A stretch of 64,000 nt of DNA, from NCBI RefSeq assembly GCF_012913485.1, contig NZ_CP051774.1:5580001-5644000 (forward strand), given 5' to 3'. The position numbers and the translations under genes are program-made. The stretch comes from Luteolibacter luteus (GTDB lineage: Bacteria > Verrucomicrobiota > Verrucomicrobiia > Verrucomicrobiales > Akkermansiaceae). This document shows, piece after piece, positions 25,539 through 36,001 of this stretch. The stretch's first letter is position 1, and each line of letters opens with the position of its first letter. Under the pieces are notes generated by a model. That model saw only the letters and a program-made list of their open reading frames with translations. It was not told the origin of the DNA and ran no database searches.

Positions 25539-27422
25539 TCAGAGCGTGCCGGTCGCGCTGTCATGCCCGGCTCGCTCTAACCTCAGGTAATCATAGAGCA
25601 CGCCCTGATGCCAGACCTCGCCGCTCAGGCGGAGCTCCAAAACGTTGCCGGTCTTTTTCAGGGCGTCGGCCGGGATCTTGAAATCGAGCTCGGTAAGCAG
25701 GCCCCGGTGGCCATCCCGATGCATCACGCCATTCTCCGGGAGGCGGCCGCTATTTCCGATGGGCTTGCCATTCATGACGATGCTCAGCCGGTTGCCCTCG
25801 CGATGTCCGCAGAGTGCGATCCGCAAGCGGTGCTCGGCTTCCTCCTTCAGGTCGAAGCGCAGCTTCCACACCGAGTCGCCGAGAACCTTTCCGGAGGGAT
25901 CGAGGTCCAAGGGCTGGCAGAGATTCCAGTCCGTCTTCCAATCGCTCTTCCCGATCGTGAAATCGACTCCATTCGGGAACTCCTCGCGGACCTTGAGATG
26001 ATGGCCCCAGAGCCAATAGCGATCACCGTTCCGGAACTCCCGCGCGCTGCGGTCCGGGATGCCGATCTCCCAGACCGTGGGGCCGGAGCGCTCGACGGTC
26101 CACTGGACATCGCCGAGGACCAAAGGCTGGCCCTCAAGGACCGCAAGATCCGCGCGCTGGAACTCGCCGAGAATCCCATCTGCGAAGGCGTGCAGCACAT
26201 ACTTGCCCGGTCGCACGGCGCTTAAGCGAAAGCTGCCGTCCTTGGCCGCCTTTGCCCAGTACTGGTAGTTTTTGCCATCGCGCTGCCAATCCACCTTCTC
26301 GCCGCCGCGGCGCGAGCGGATCTCGTAGCTTGGGGCGCTAAGGCCCACCCACATGGTGCCCGGCTTGCTGCCACCGTGATCGGTTACGTGTATCTTTCCC
26401 GTCACGGCCACGCGATCCTTCGCGGCGTAGAGAGGGGCATCGACCCAAGCGTAGGGCCACTGCTTCGCTTCGCTGGCGGTGGTCTTCATCGCGTCCTTCC
26501 ACATGGAAAGGGCTTCGTTGCCTTCATTGGTATGAAGAAGGAAGGGGCCGATCACCATGGACCATGCTTCATCGCGACGGACGCTGAGCGAGGTGCCGCC
26601 GTAGTGGCTGCCGTGCCACATATTCAGCAGCACGGGACGGCCACCGCGATTGACATCGAGGTGGCCGGTGAGTTCCGGCTTGGTGGGGCCTCCGGCGATG
26701 TATTCCAGCGAGGGATTCACCATCCACAGGCCGACCTTCTTTTCAGACGAGGACCAGCCGTAGGCAGGGGAGTCGGAGAAAAGCGCGGAGTAGCCATACT
26801 TGTGCTCCACCTTGCCCTTGTGGATCCCGGTGTTGAGACGGCGGGCTTCCTTGAGATTGAGCTGGGTGCCCTTGTCCCAGTCCTCCCCGGTGGGCATCTG
26901 CCGCGAGCGCTCCGGATCGACCGTGAACCAATCGAAGATTCCGCCATCCGGCTTTATGACGTAGCGGGCCTCGCCGACGGAGAATCCGGGGAGCTCGGGC
27001 GGGTGCTCGAAGATGCCGTAGACATAAAGGCCCTCCGAGCCCTCGCGCAGCGCGTAGCGGAGGGAGACATTGACCGGCCAGGTGCCGGGGGTACCTTGGT
27101 AGCGGCACTCGATGGCCACTTCTCCGGTCTCGCCACCTGGCTTGGTCATGGAAGAACTGACGGACTCCGGGAAAGACTGGACGCGGCCCTTGTCCGAGCC
27201 GCCGGAGAGGGACCAGTAGCCGGTGCCGCCCCGAAGCAGCTCGAGATCGCCGCGTTTCAGGGAGCTGAGGGTGGCCGTGGCCTTGTGGATCCGGGCGGAA
27301 ATCCGGCCGTTTTCCATTAGGAAAGTGCGGCCCTCGTCCGTTACGCGGACTTCAGCCTTAAGGAGCGCAGGGGATAAGGTGCAGATCAAGAATGCCGCAG
27401 CTGGCTTAAACGATAGTTTCAA
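25539..27422 (-). CDS. Secreted rhamnogalacturonan lyase, PL4 type
   Basis: The 627-residue exported protein has three parts that match polysaccharide lyase family 4: an N-terminal beta-sandwich catalytic domain (ENGRISARIHKATATLSSL onwards), a small FnIII-like domain at about residues 340-430 (GPGKYVLHAFADG-like; seen as RPGKYVLHAFADGILGEF), and a C-terminal carbohydrate-binding-type beta-sandwich (RLRIALCGHREGNRLSIVMN). PL4 enzymes cleave the rhamnose-galacturonate backbone of rhamnogalacturonan I by beta-elimination. The signal peptide ends at SPALLKA. This gene heads the minus-strand pectin series and is divergent from the topoisomerase gene (144 bases between starts). Confidence 0.85.
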   Translation of the reverse strand: MKLSFKPAAAFLICTLSPALLKAEVRVTDEGRTFLMENGRISARIHKATATLSSLKRGDLELLRGGTGYWSLSGGSDKGRVQSFPESVSSSMTKPGGETGEVAIECRYQGTPGTWPVNVSLRYALREGSEGLYVYGIFEHPPELPGFSVGEARYVIKPDGGIFDWFTVDPERSRQMPTGEDWDKGTQLNLKEARRLNTGIHKGKVEHKYGYSALFSDSPAYGWSSSEKKVGLWMVNPSLEYIAGGPTKPELTGHLDVNRGGRPVLLNMWHGSHYGGTSLSVRRDEAWSMVIGPFLLHTNEGNEALSMWKDAMKTTASEAKQWPYAWVDAPLYAAKDRVAVTGKIHVTDHGGSKPGTMWVGLSAPSYEIRSRRGGEKVDWQRDGKNYQYWAKAAKDGSFRLSAVRPGKYVLHAFADGILGEFQRADLAVLEGQPLVLGDVQWTVERSGPTVWEIGIPDRSAREFRNGDRYWLWGHHLKVREEFPNGVDFTIGKSDWKTDWNLCQPLDLDPSGKVLGDSVWKLRFDLKEEAEHRLRIALCGHREGNRLSIVMNGKPIGNSGRLPENGVMHRDGHRGLLTELDFKIPADALKKTGNVLELRLSGEVWHQGVLYDYLRLERAGHDSATGTL

Positions 27423-27566
27423 CAGAGGGAAAAACAGGTGCTACCCGCCAACCTGCCCGAAAAGGGCGGGCGGATCGAGCCCCCCGATGGGGTTAGCGGT
27501 TTCGGCGTTCGTTTGCCCACCTCCGCGCTTGCGCCCCCCGGCGGAACCCCTAAGCATCCGCCCTCC

Positions 27567-29546
27567 ATGATGCACGATCCGGACCAGCACGCCTCGCTAG
27601 GGGCGATGTACAAGGACTATTTCCTCGACTACGCCTCGTACGTCATCATGGAGCGCGCGGTTCCGCACGTTAATGACGGCTTGAAACCCGTCCAGCGGCG
27701 CATCCTCCACTCGATGAAGGAGCTGGACGACGGTCGCTACAACAAGGTGGCGAACGTGGTGGGTAACACGATGAAGTACCACCCGCATGGCGACCAATCG
27801 ATCGGTGATGCGATGGTGCAACTGGGGCAGAAAGATCTGCTGATCGATACCCAGGGTAACTGGGGCAATACGCTCACCGGCGACGGCGCGGCGGCATCCC
27901 GGTATATCGAGGCGCGACTGACCAAGCTGGCGCTGGATATCACCTTCAACCCGAAGACGACCGAGTGGACCCCGTCCTATGACGGTCGCAACAAGGAGCC
28001 GGTGACGCTCCCCGTGAAGTTTCCGCTGCTGCTGGCGCAGGGCGTGGAAGGCATCGCGGTGGGCCTCGCCTGCAAGATGCTGCCGCACAATTTCATCGAG
28101 CTCATCGATGCTTCGGTTTGCGCCTTGCGCAAGGAGCCCTTCGACCTGGTGCCAGATTTCCCGACGGGCGGTATCATGGATGCCACGGATTACCGCGATG
28201 GCTTGCGCGGCGGCCGGGTGCGGGTGCGTGCCCGGATTTCGTCGGAGAAAAAGGGGCTGCTACGGATCACGGAGATCCCCTTTGGCACTACCACGGGGGC
28301 TCTGATGGACTCCATCGTGGCGGCGGCGGAAAAAGGGAAGATCAAGATCGCGAAGATCGAGGACAACACTGCGGCGCACGCCGATATCCTGGTGCACCTG
28401 CCTGCCGGCGTGGATCCGGACAACATGCGGGACGCGCTGTATGCGTTCACCGATTGCGAGTTGAGCCTCTCGCCCAACGCGTGCGTCATCGCCGATGACA
28501 GGCCGCAGTTCCTGGGGGTGACGGAAATCCTGAAGCGCAACGCCGAGTTTACCAAGGAGCTGTTGCGCATGGAGCTGGAGATCCGTCTCGGCGAGCTTCA
28601 AGAGAAGTGGCACTTCAGCTCGCTGGAGAAGATTTTCATCGAGAACCGCATCTACCGCGACATCGAAGAGCAGACGACCTGGGAAGGCGTGATCGGCGCC
28701 ATCGACAAGGGTTTGAAGCCCTTCAAAAAGCTGCTCAAGCGCGAGGTGACGGAGGAAGATATCGTCCGCCTTACCGAAATCCGGATCAAGCGCATCTCAA
28801 AGTTTGACTCCTTCAAGGCGGATGAGGAAATCAAATCGCTGGAGAAGGACATCGACGAGACGGAGAAGAATCTCAAGCAGCTCACGAAGTATGCCGTCCG
28901 TTGGTTCGAGGATCTGAAGAAGAAATACGGCAAGGGCCGCGAGCGGAAGACGGAGATCTCTACCTTCGACCGCGTGGATCGCAGCCAGGTGATCCTGGCC
29001 ACCGAGACTCTTTACCTTGACGACAAGAACGGCTTCGCCGGCTACGGGCTGAAGAAGGAGACTCCGATCGAGAAGTGCTCCACGCTGGATGACGTGATCA
29101 TCTTCGGCCAGGACAGCAAGATGCGGATCGTGAAGGTGGCGGAGAAGTTTTTCGTCGGCCCGCGTCCGATGCGCGTGGCGATCTGGAAGAAGGACGAGGA
29201 CCTGATCTACTCGATGATTTTCCGCGACGGCAAGGAAGGGCCTATCCTGGCGAAGCGCTTCCGCGTGGGCGGCATCACCCGCGACAAGGAATACGAATTG
29301 ACCCGTGGCACGCCTGGCAGCCGGGTCTTCTACTTCGCCGTGCACAAGAGCGAGGCGGAGAGCAACGATCAATTGCTGATCGTGCACATCAAGCCGGCGC
29401 TGAAGCTGCGGAATGTGAGCCGCCCCTTCAATTTCGGAGAGGTGCAGATCAAGGGCCGCAGCAGCGGCGGGAACATCGTCACGAAGCTGCAGATCGACCG
29501 GATTGTACGGGCGCCGAAGGATTTCGATCCGGAAGTGGGAGCGTGA
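27567..29546 (+). CDS. parC: DNA topoisomerase IV / gyrase-type subunit A, short form
   Basis: The 659-residue type IIA topoisomerase A subunit has the breakage-reunion domain with active-site Tyr113 in GAAASRYIEARL and the QRR of GLKPVQRRILHSMKEL. The N-terminus MYKDYFLDYASYVIMERAVP resembles Bacteroidota and Verrucomicrobiota ParC. A long coiled-coil gate arm lies at about residues 400-480. After it there are only about 170 residues, so the usual C-terminal beta-pinwheel is shortened or partly missing; no GyrA-box is visible. The start is at ATG 27567, with a second ATG directly after it. No parE gene is adjacent in this window. Confidence 0.9.
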   Translation: MMHDPDQHASLGAMYKDYFLDYASYVIMERAVPHVNDGLKPVQRRILHSMKELDDGRYNKVANVVGNTMKYHPHGDQSIGDAMVQLGQKDLLIDTQGNWGNTLTGDGAAASRYIEARLTKLALDITFNPKTTEWTPSYDGRNKEPVTLPVKFPLLLAQGVEGIAVGLACKMLPHNFIELIDASVCALRKEPFDLVPDFPTGGIMDATDYRDGLRGGRVRVRARISSEKKGLLRITEIPFGTTTGALMDSIVAAAEKGKIKIAKIEDNTAAHADILVHLPAGVDPDNMRDALYAFTDCELSLSPNACVIADDRPQFLGVTEILKRNAEFTKELLRMELEIRLGELQEKWHFSSLEKIFIENRIYRDIEEQTTWEGVIGAIDKGLKPFKKLLKREVTEEDIVRLTEIRIKRISKFDSFKADEEIKSLEKDIDETEKNLKQLTKYAVRWFEDLKKKYGKGRERKTEISTFDRVDRSQVILATETLYLDDKNGFAGYGLKKETPIEKCSTLDDVIIFGQDSKMRIVKVAEKFFVGPRPMRVAIWKKDEDLIYSMIFRDGKEGPILAKRFRVGGITRDKEYELTRGTPGSRVFYFAVHKSEAESNDQLLIVHIKPALKLRNVSRPFNFGEVQIKGRSSGGNIVTKLQIDRIVRAPKDFDPEVGA

Positions 29547-29556
29547 TTGTTTGCGA

Positions 29557-29589
29557 AGGGAGCGCGGGACTTTTGCTCCGCGCTTCCCG
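29557..29589. terminator. Hairpin between convergent parC and Fe-S/anchor genes
   Basis: GGGAGCGCGG (29558-29567) pairs with CCGCGCTTCCC (29578-29588) with one bulge. No long T tract follows in either direction. Confidence 0.4.
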
Positions 29590-29595
29590 TAGTGC

Positions 29596-31212
29596 TCAAT
29601 GGTGACGCTTGGGGCCGAAGCTTCCGGGCATCTTGGGGGCGTAGACCGATTGGAAGAAGAGCTGGCGCTCGAAGAGCTCCGAGATCAGCAGCAGGGGCAG
29701 GGCTGCCCATGGATTTACAAGGGCCACGGCGATGGCGGTGAAGGCGATGAGGAAGCGGCCGTCCAGCGAGGTATTCAGCGGGCCGCGCTGGAGGCGAGCG
29801 GTGTGGAGATCGGTGGACCATTCCGCATTCCGATCATCGGCGAGGCGGATGATGCGGAGTTCGGGAATCATCTTCGCGATGACTGCGGCGGCGAAGAAGA
29901 GCATCGACCACGCGGAGGGTTTGGCAAGGAGCAGGCCGAGGGTGCCGAAGGTTGCGACGGTGCCGAAGAAGCGCGCGGCGGTGATGGAGAAGCGCCATGA
30001 AGCGCGATGTGTGTCGTGATAGATCATCACGCTGGTGAAGACCGCGATCAATCCGATCGGCAACACGGAGCGAGTCGCCGCCACGGTGATGAGGTCCTTG
30101 AAGGGGAAGTCGGGTAGGAAAGGGAGTGCAGCGACGACGATGGGGATCGGCGCGAACATCGAGAAGGCGAGAATCTCCCGGGAGAGCCAGGAAGTCCGGA
30201 GGCCAAGGAAGAATCGCCATGCCTTGAGGGGCTGTCCGAGGTGAAGGACGGAGGCACCCATGCCTGCGAAGAAGAGGCCAGCCGCAGCCAAAGTCGCCGC
30301 GGTGTTTCCGAGGCCGCCCGCGAGAAGACCGACGCCAGCCTGGGTAAGCATGAGCATGAGCACGAGGGGCCAGTGGGCGTGTTCGGGTACTAGGTTCTCG
30401 CGGTCTGCGGCCACGGCGCTTTCCGGCACGTCTCGGCCAACGTAGCGGGTGGTGGGGCGGGTGATCGATGGGTCCGGTGCGCCGGGGAGGAAGCGTGGAG
30501 CTGGGATCGTGGAGATGGACTCTTTTTTCGAACTCTCTGCTTTTGGCTCCTTGCTCACCGCTACCTTGACGATGCGGATCGCCTCAGTCGGGCAAGCTTG
30601 GACGCAGGCCGGTGCTTCACCTTCGGCGAGGCGCTGGTGGCACATGTCGCACTTGCGGACGATGCCGCGCTTCTTCGAGTACTTCGGCACGTCGAAGGGG
30701 CACTTGAGAATGCAGTAGGAGCAGCCGATGCATTGGTCGTCCAAGTGGCGGACAATGCCGGTGTCCGGGTCCTTTTCGTAGGCACCCACGGGGCAGCCAT
30801 TCATGCACCCGGGATCCTCGCAGTGATGGCAGGCGGTGGTGATGGTCTGCTGCCAACCGGGGGTCTTGCGACCACCGTGGATCATCCCGACATCGCGCCA
30901 TGCTTCATCGTCGTCCAGGCCATTGAGCGAGTGGCAGGCGGAGACGCAGGCCTTGCAACCGGTGCAACGGTCGAGCGAGACCTCGAAGGCATACTGCTCG
31001 CCTTCGCCCGGCTTGCTGAGAGGGATCAAGGTCCGGTAGTGCGGTGCCAGGTCCGGTTCCCGGTCGTGGTAGTCGGAGTAACGGGCGATCGGGGTTTGCA
31101 AGGTCTTCTGCTCCGCGATGAGGTCATCGATCAAGGTCCGCACCTCATGGCTTGGAGCGGCCTGCTTCTTCGCAGCAGGAGGCGCAGGCAGACGTTGAAG
31201 AAGGGAAGACAA
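29596..31212 (-). CDS. Fused DmsB-type Fe-S electron carrier and DmsC-type membrane anchor
   Basis: The 538-residue protein joins two subunits that are separate in DMSO reductase. Residues 75-245 have four Cys clusters (CTGCKACVSACH, CHHCEDPGCMNGCP, CIGCSYCILKCP, CDMCHQ with CVQACP), the sixteen-Cys pattern of a four-cluster DmsB-like protein. Residues 280-538 hold about eight hydrophobic helices like DmsC/YnfH, which oxidises menaquinol. It would move electrons from the quinone pool to a partner. Such fusions accompany assimilatory nitrate reductases in related bacteria, but here no molybdopterin catalytic subunit is next to it; the neighbour upstream is nitrite reductase, 83 bases away. Confidence 0.85.
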   Translation of the reverse strand: MSSLLQRLPAPPAAKKQAAPSHEVRTLIDDLIAEQKTLQTPIARYSDYHDREPDLAPHYRTLIPLSKPGEGEQYAFEVSLDRCTGCKACVSACHSLNGLDDDEAWRDVGMIHGGRKTPGWQQTITTACHHCEDPGCMNGCPVGAYEKDPDTGIVRHLDDQCIGCSYCILKCPFDVPKYSKKRGIVRKCDMCHQRLAEGEAPACVQACPTEAIRIVKVAVSKEPKAESSKKESISTIPAPRFLPGAPDPSITRPTTRYVGRDVPESAVAADRENLVPEHAHWPLVLMLMLTQAGVGLLAGGLGNTAATLAAAGLFFAGMGASVLHLGQPLKAWRFFLGLRTSWLSREILAFSMFAPIPIVVAALPFLPDFPFKDLITVAATRSVLPIGLIAVFTSVMIYHDTHRASWRFSITAARFFGTVATFGTLGLLLAKPSAWSMLFFAAAVIAKMIPELRIIRLADDRNAEWSTDLHTARLQRGPLNTSLDGRFLIAFTAIAVALVNPWAALPLLLISELFERQLFFQSVYAPKMPGSFGPKRHH

Positions 31213-31295
31213 GCGAGGATGCTTTGGGATTGAAGAATAGATCTGTTAGATCGGCGCTTTCATTGGGCCGGACTTTTTGCCAATGGAGGCTTGGT

Positions 31296-33047
31296 TCAGG
31301 CGGCAGCGCGCTCGTCGACCAAGCCGCGCAGCTCCTCGACGCTGAGCCTTTGGGCGAAGGCGGCGAAGGATTCGTCGTTCTCCCGCTGGGCGAGGTAGGT
31401 GCAGAGGAGCTTCTCGACCAAGCCGGGAATCTCCTCGAAGGCGACGCCGTTCCAGATCTCGCGGGCGATCGCCTGCGTGTCGTCCACGCCACCACCGAGC
31501 ACGATGTTGTAGCCATCCACGGTGGAACCATCGGAGACCTTCACGCGGGTGCCCATCATGCCGATGTCACCGATGTAGTGCTGGGCGCAGGAGTGATGGC
31601 AACCGGTGAGGTGGATGTTCACCGGTTGGTCGAGGATCATCTTGCTGGCAAGGTGATTGCCGAGGGTGATCGCATTGCCCTTGGTATCTGCCGCGGCATA
31701 CTTGCAACCGCGGCTGCCGGTGCAGGCGATGAGGCCGCCGGTGATGGCATTGTTGCGGTGATCGAGGCCGGTGGCCTGGATTGCGGTGATTGCGGCTTGG
31801 AGCTTCTCCTCCGGGATGCCGGGGATGATGAGGTTTTGCCAGACGGTCAGGCGGATCTCGCTGCGGCCGAATTCATCGGCGACGTCTGCGAGTGCCAGCA
31901 TCTGCTGGACGCTCATGCGGCCCACCGGAGTCAGGACGCCGATGTAGTGCTTGCCATCGCTCTGCTGGTGGATGCCCAGATGGCCGTGTTTCGACTTGGG
32001 AAGGGATGGCGCGCAGTCTTCGAGAGGGAAGTAGCGCATCGGGAAAGCCAGCTTCTTCTGGGTTTCCTCAAGGGTCTTCTCGAAGCCCCAGTCGTCGACG
32101 AGGTACTTGAGGCGGGCCTTCTTGCGGTTGGTGCGGTCGCCGTTCTCGATGAACACGCGGATCAGTGCAGCAGCCACCGGGATGGTCTCCGCCGGGGTGA
32201 GCAGCACGCCGCAGTCGGTGGCGAATTGCTTGTGACCGGTGATGCCGCAGAGTTGCATGCGGAAGTAGATACCGGGTGCGATGCCCTTGTCGTTCTCGCC
32301 GACTTTCACGGCATAGAAGCCGATGTCATTGGTGTCCGCGCAGACCGAGACGCGGCCGCCGGAGTCGTAGGAAATATTGAATTTCCGCGGCAGGCCGTAG
32401 AGGTCGCGGTTCTTCAGGATGTAGTGATGCATCGCACGGGCGTAGGGCATCACATCGATGAGTTCGTCCGGGTCAAAGCCGGTGGTCGGGGAGGCGGTGA
32501 TGTTTCGGATGTTGTCCGCGCCGGAGCCTTGCGAAGTCAGGCCCATGTCAGTCAGGGCCATCAGCACGTTCGGCGCATTTTCCGGCATGATCTCGCGGAT
32601 CTGGACATTGGCCCGGGTGGTGAGGTCGGCATGACCCGGACCCCATTTTTCCGCCACGCCGGCAAGACCGCGGAGCTGCTCGCTGGTGAGCGCCCCCCCG
32701 GCGATGCGGCAGCGGAGCATCAGGCTCTCTTGGGCGGGGGAGACGAAGAAGAGGCCGTGAAACTTGTAACGGAAGACATCGCCGTCCTTCGGGAATTCGT
32801 TCGTTGCGGCATTGGCGATGATCGCGTCCCAGCAATCCAAGCCGTTCTGTTCGTGCTTGATGCGCTCTTCCTTGCAGAGGTCTTCCAAGGGTGTGCCGTA
32901 GACGCTCTGGTCTGGCTCGTGGGTGAAACGGCGTTCACCGTCCTGACCGAGGAATGGCAGTTCGCGGCCCTGCAGGATACCGGATACGAAGCCGGAGAGG
33001 TAGGAGGTTTGTTCGGGCGTGAAGCCGGAGTCGCTGAGATTAACCAT
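31296..33047 (-). CDS. nirA: Siroheme nitrite reductase, NirA type
   Basis: The 583-residue enzyme belongs to the nitrite/sulfite reductase family, reducing nitrite to ammonia with six electrons. The siroheme and 4Fe-4S cysteines appear as CTGSRGC (C-x5-C) and later TGCHHSC (C-x3-C), about 40 residues apart, in the C-terminal half. The N-terminal half has the duplicated ferredoxin-like domain with [12 protein letters not shown], a NirA hallmark. The nitrate transport neighbours favour nitrite over sulfite as substrate. Its electron donor is probably ferredoxin or the adjacent Fe-S/anchor protein (inference). A hairpin lies 77-105 bases upstream of the start. Confidence 0.9.
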   Translation of the reverse strand: MVNLSDSGFTPEQTSYLSGFVSGILQGRELPFLGQDGERRFTHEPDQSVYGTPLEDLCKEERIKHEQNGLDCWDAIIANAATNEFPKDGDVFRYKFHGLFFVSPAQESLMLRCRIAGGALTSEQLRGLAGVAEKWGPGHADLTTRANVQIREIMPENAPNVLMALTDMGLTSQGSGADNIRNITASPTTGFDPDELIDVMPYARAMHHYILKNRDLYGLPRKFNISYDSGGRVSVCADTNDIGFYAVKVGENDKGIAPGIYFRMQLCGITGHKQFATDCGVLLTPAETIPVAAALIRVFIENGDRTNRKKARLKYLVDDWGFEKTLEETQKKLAFPMRYFPLEDCAPSLPKSKHGHLGIHQQSDGKHYIGVLTPVGRMSVQQMLALADVADEFGRSEIRLTVWQNLIIPGIPEEKLQAAITAIQATGLDHRNNAITGGLIACTGSRGCKYAAADTKGNAITLGNHLASKMILDQPVNIHLTGCHHSCAQHYIGDIGMMGTRVKVSDGSTVDGYNIVLGGGVDDTQAIAREIWNGVAFEEIPGLVEKLLCTYLAQRENDESFAAFAQRLSVEELRGLVDERAAA

Positions 33048-33123
33048 GACGGACGGGCGTTTTGTTCAGCGGTTGAAAGAGCACCCGGCATGCGCGAAGG
33101 GCCCGGGTGGCCATGAAAGGGAT

Positions 33124-33152
33124 GGATTCTGCATCATCGGAATGATGAATCC
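33124..33152 (-). promoter_or_regulatory. Hairpin in the leader of nirA
   Basis: On the minus strand, CATCAT-TCCG-ATGATG forms a compact stem with a UCCG tetraloop, flanked by outer arms GGATT and AATCC (33124-33128 and 33148-33152). It lies between the NrtD-type ATPase gene and nirA, 77-105 bases before the nirA start. It may be an operator or an RNA leader element. Confidence 0.5.
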
Positions 33153-33262
33153 GGCTCACCTGAGCGGAAGGGATCCATGAATGGGGCTTGCCGCCGCCGG
33201 GGCGCTTAGCCACCCCCCGCAGGATGCGGATTACCGAATAGAATTGGGTAACTTGCTGGAAA

Positions 33263-34141
33263 TCAGTGCGTGGGTGCCGTCGCGCCCGCCGGGGTCTCGC
33301 GGTGTGCCACGGTGACCATTTCCGTCACCGGCGGGGTAATGCGGCTTGGCCGGATGTGGGAGCGCTCGTTGAGGAAGGTGAGAAGGTGGTTCCGGATTTC
33401 CGGGTAGCGAGGATCTGCCAGGACGCTGGCACGATCTCTGGGCCGCTCGAAGGGGATGGTGAGGATGTCGCCGACCTCTGCTTCCGGGCCGTCGGTCATC
33501 ATCACCACCCGGTCGGAAAGGAAGATAGCCTCATCCACATCATGGGTGACCATCAAGGTCGTGAGCTTGTTCCGGCGCCAGAGCTCGAGAAGCACTTCCT
33601 GAAGCTCCATCTTGGTGAGGGCATCGAGCATGCCGAATGGCTCATCCAGCAGCAGCATCTTCGGCTGCAGGGCGAAGGCCCGGGCGATGCCGACGCGCTG
33701 GCGCATCCCTTGGGAGAGCTCGCCGGGATACTTGTGCATTGCATTCCCGAGGCCGACCACGGTGAGGTAGTATTCCGCGAGCTCGCGGCGCTCGGCCTTT
33801 GGAGCGGTGAAATAGACTTGGTTCACGCCCAGCATCACATTCTCGAAGGCGCTCATCCATGGGAGCAGACAAGGCGACTGGAAGACCACGCCGCGATCCG
33901 GCCCGGCTTCGTTGGTTTCGCGACCGGAGAGGATCATCGCGCCTTCGGTCACATCGGTGAGGCCTGCGACCATGGAAAGCACGGTGGACTTCCCGCAGCC
34001 GGAGTGACCGATGAGCGTGACGAATTCCCCGGCGGCAAGGTTCAGGTTGAACTCCTTGACGATGACGGCAGGGCCCTTCGGGGTCGGGTAGGCTTTGGAG
34101 AGCTTGAAGAGCTCAAGAACAGGGGCGTGGGCTTGGGTCAT
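33263..34141 (-). CDS. nrtD: Nitrate ABC transporter ATP-binding protein, NrtD type
   Basis: The 292-residue ABC ATPase has Walker [10 protein letters not shown], signature LSQGMRQRV, Walker [13 protein letters not shown] and switch His in [10 protein letters not shown]. It groups with the nitrate/sulfonate/taurine importers. It overlaps the preceding NrtC-type gene by four bases (ATGA), showing tight co-translation. The C-terminal 40 residues ([19 protein letters not shown]) form a polar tail. With NrtC it would power the NrtB permease for periplasmic nitrate uptake. The final gene of the nrtABCD run; nirA follows 215 bases later. Confidence 0.92.
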   Translation of the reverse strand: MTQAHAPVLELFKLSKAYPTPKGPAVIVKEFNLNLAAGEFVTLIGHSGCGKSTVLSMVAGLTDVTEGAMILSGRETNEAGPDRGVVFQSPCLLPWMSAFENVMLGVNQVYFTAPKAERRELAEYYLTVVGLGNAMHKYPGELSQGMRQRVGIARAFALQPKMLLLDEPFGMLDALTKMELQEVLLELWRRNKLTTLMVTHDVDEAIFLSDRVVMMTDGPEAEVGDILTIPFERPRDRASVLADPRYPEIRNHLLTFLNERSHIRPSRITPPVTEMVTVAHRETPAGATAPTH

Positions 34142-35067
34142 GACACTTCGATTTTGAGTTCTTCGCGCTGGAGCTGGGAGCGGCGGCGCGGGGCCGGACG
34201 GTCAAAGAGGGAGAAGCTGCGCTTCTTTCCGAGGTCCTCCGGCAGGATGTCGGGAGCGGCGAGTTTCTTGGTGACCAGGGGCGTGCTGTCTTTCTTCGCG
34301 CCGAGCAGCGTGTCCACGAGTTGCAGCTTCAGGTCTTTGAAATCCGGGGAGCGTAGTAACTCGCGGCGATCACGCGGACGCTCGATGGCCACGGGAATCT
34401 CGGAGCCCAGCGTGGCGCCCTCACGACCCGGCAGCAGGGGGATCACGCGGTCCGCCACGAGGAGCGCTTCGTCCGGGTCGTTGGTGATCCAGATCACGGT
34501 GGTGCGGTTCGCCTGCCAGATTTCCGCGATCTCGTCCTGGAGCGTGGCGCGGGTGAGGGCATCCAAGGCGGACAGAGGCTCATCCAGCAGGAGGATGCGG
34601 GGATTGGCGGCGAGAGTGCGGGCCACCGAGACTCGCTGGCGCATGCCGCCGGAGAGTTCGCGGGGAAGTTTCGCGGATGCTGGCGTGAGCTTCACCATGT
34701 CGATGTATTTGGAGGCGTGCTCGGCGCGCTCCTTCTCGCTGAGGCTCGGAAAAATCTGATCTACGGCGAGGCGGACGTTTTCCGTCACCGTCAGCCATGG
34801 AAGCAGCGAGTAGTTCTGGAAGACGATCCCTCGCTCCGGTCCCGGGCCGGTGATCGGCGCGCCATCCATCATCGCGCTGCCCGTGTCCGGCTTTTGCAAG
34901 CCTGCGATCAGATTGATCAGCGTGCTCTTGCCGGTGCCGGAGTAACCGATGATCGAGACGAAGTCGCCTTCCTGCACGCTGAGGTTGATGTCGCGCAGCA
35001 CCTCGCTTCGCGAGAAGCCCCGGCCGAAGCCTTTGGAGACGCCGCTGAGTTCTACGATAGGTCTCAT
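34138..35067 (-). CDS. nrtC: Nitrate ABC transporter ATP-binding protein, NrtC type
   Basis: The 309-residue ABC ATPase has Walker [10 protein letters not shown], signature LSGGMRQRV and Walker [13 protein letters not shown]. At the switch position it reads [10 protein letters not shown], so the usual His of the H-loop is Asn. It lacks the substrate-binding C-terminal domain found on cyanobacterial NrtC; instead it ends with about 75 charged residues. It probably pairs with the NrtD-type subunit as an asymmetric nucleotide-binding dimer. It lies 25 bases after the permease gene and overlaps nrtD by four bases. Confidence 0.9.
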   Translation of the reverse strand: MRPIVELSGVSKGFGRGFSRSEVLRDINLSVQEGDFVSIIGYSGTGKSTLINLIAGLQKPDTGSAMMDGAPITGPGPERGIVFQNYSLLPWLTVTENVRLAVDQIFPSLSEKERAEHASKYIDMVKLTPASAKLPRELSGGMRQRVSVARTLAANPRILLLDEPLSALDALTRATLQDEIAEIWQANRTTVIWITNDPDEALLVADRVIPLLPGREGATLGSEIPVAIERPRDRRELLRSPDFKDLKLQLVDTLLGAKKDSTPLVTKKLAAPDILPEDLGKKRSFSLFDRPAPRRRSQLQREELKIEVS

Positions 35068-35092
35068 AGGTTCTGAGGGTCGGAGGAGGTTT

Positions 35093-35977
35093 TCAAGCCG
35101 TGCGGAAGCGCCCTTCGACGAGGCTCATCAGGCGATCCAGCACATAGCCGATCACCCCGATCGTCAGGATGGAGAGGATGATGTGGGCGAAGCTGTTCGC
35201 GTTGTATTGCTGCCAGAGGAAGCCACCGATGCCGGGCTTCCCGATCAGCATTTCCACAGCGACGATGACCAGCCAGGCGATCCCGAGAGAGAGGCGGAAG
35301 CCGGTGAACATGTAGGGAAGTGCCGAGGGAATGAGGACCTTGAACAAGGTCTTCATGCGTGAGAGTTTCAGTACCTTGGCGACATTCAGGTAGTCCTGCG
35401 GGACCGCCCGCACGCCGACGGCGGTATTGAGCACGGTGGGCCACATGGCACAGATGGCGATGGTGAACAGCGCCGCAGCATCGGACGTGCCGAAACTCAC
35501 GCGTCCGCTCGCATCCAGGACTTTCAGCCCGCTAAAGAGCACCATGCCGAGCGGCAGCCATGCGAGCGGCGATACCGGACGGAGAATCTGGATGATCGGG
35601 TCGAATGCCTTCGTGAAATTCTTCGAGAGTCCCAGGAAGAAGCCGATCGGCGTGCCGATTAGCAAAGCGATGAAATAGCCCTGTGCGACCAGCTTCAGCG
35701 AGAGCCAGGTGAAGCGCAGGATACCTTGGTCGAGCTCGCCGCGCTTGGCCAGTGGCTCGACGATGTAGGGCTTGCTTGCCGTCCATGTCTCGGTGGGCGA
35801 GGGGAGATTCTTCGAGATGCCATGACGCTCCACCTTGGTGACCGGATCTCCCCAATCATCCACCGTGGTGGTGGTCGTGGATTTTCCCGCGATGATGGCC
35901 CAGCCGCCGAGGCAGAGCATGATGCCGACGAGCGGCAGCAGGAGGACGTCGAGCTTGAGAGACTGAATGAACTTCAT
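35093..35977 (-). CDS. nrtB: Nitrate ABC transporter permease, NrtB type
   Basis: The 294-residue inner-membrane permease (start ATG 35977) has six or so hydrophobic helices and the cytoplasmic EAA loop [20 protein letters not shown] followed by [18 protein letters not shown], the coupling site for the ATPases. The periplasmic stretch after the first helix (about residues 30-75) is rich in Thr and Asp. The upstream 24 codons of the longer frame lie in a hairpin-containing spacer and were excluded. It sits between the substrate-binding protein and the ATPase genes in the usual nrtABCD order. Confidence 0.92.
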   Translation of the reverse strand: MKFIQSLKLDVLLLPLVGIMLCLGGWAIIAGKSTTTTTVDDWGDPVTKVERHGISKNLPSPTETWTASKPYIVEPLAKRGELDQGILRFTWLSLKLVAQGYFIALLIGTPIGFFLGLSKNFTKAFDPIIQILRPVSPLAWLPLGMVLFSGLKVLDASGRVSFGTSDAAALFTIAICAMWPTVLNTAVGVRAVPQDYLNVAKVLKLSRMKTLFKVLIPSALPYMFTGFRLSLGIAWLVIVAVEMLIGKPGIGGFLWQQYNANSFAHIILSILTIGVIGYVLDRLMSLVEGRFRTA

Positions 35978-36001
35978 GGCAAAGTGTGAGCTGAGGCAAA
36001 A

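Noticed and set aside
31152-33116. Long plus-strand frame (654 codons) opposite nirA
   Set aside because: Antisense shadow of the identified nitrite reductase gene; composition and lack of motifs mark it as non-coding.
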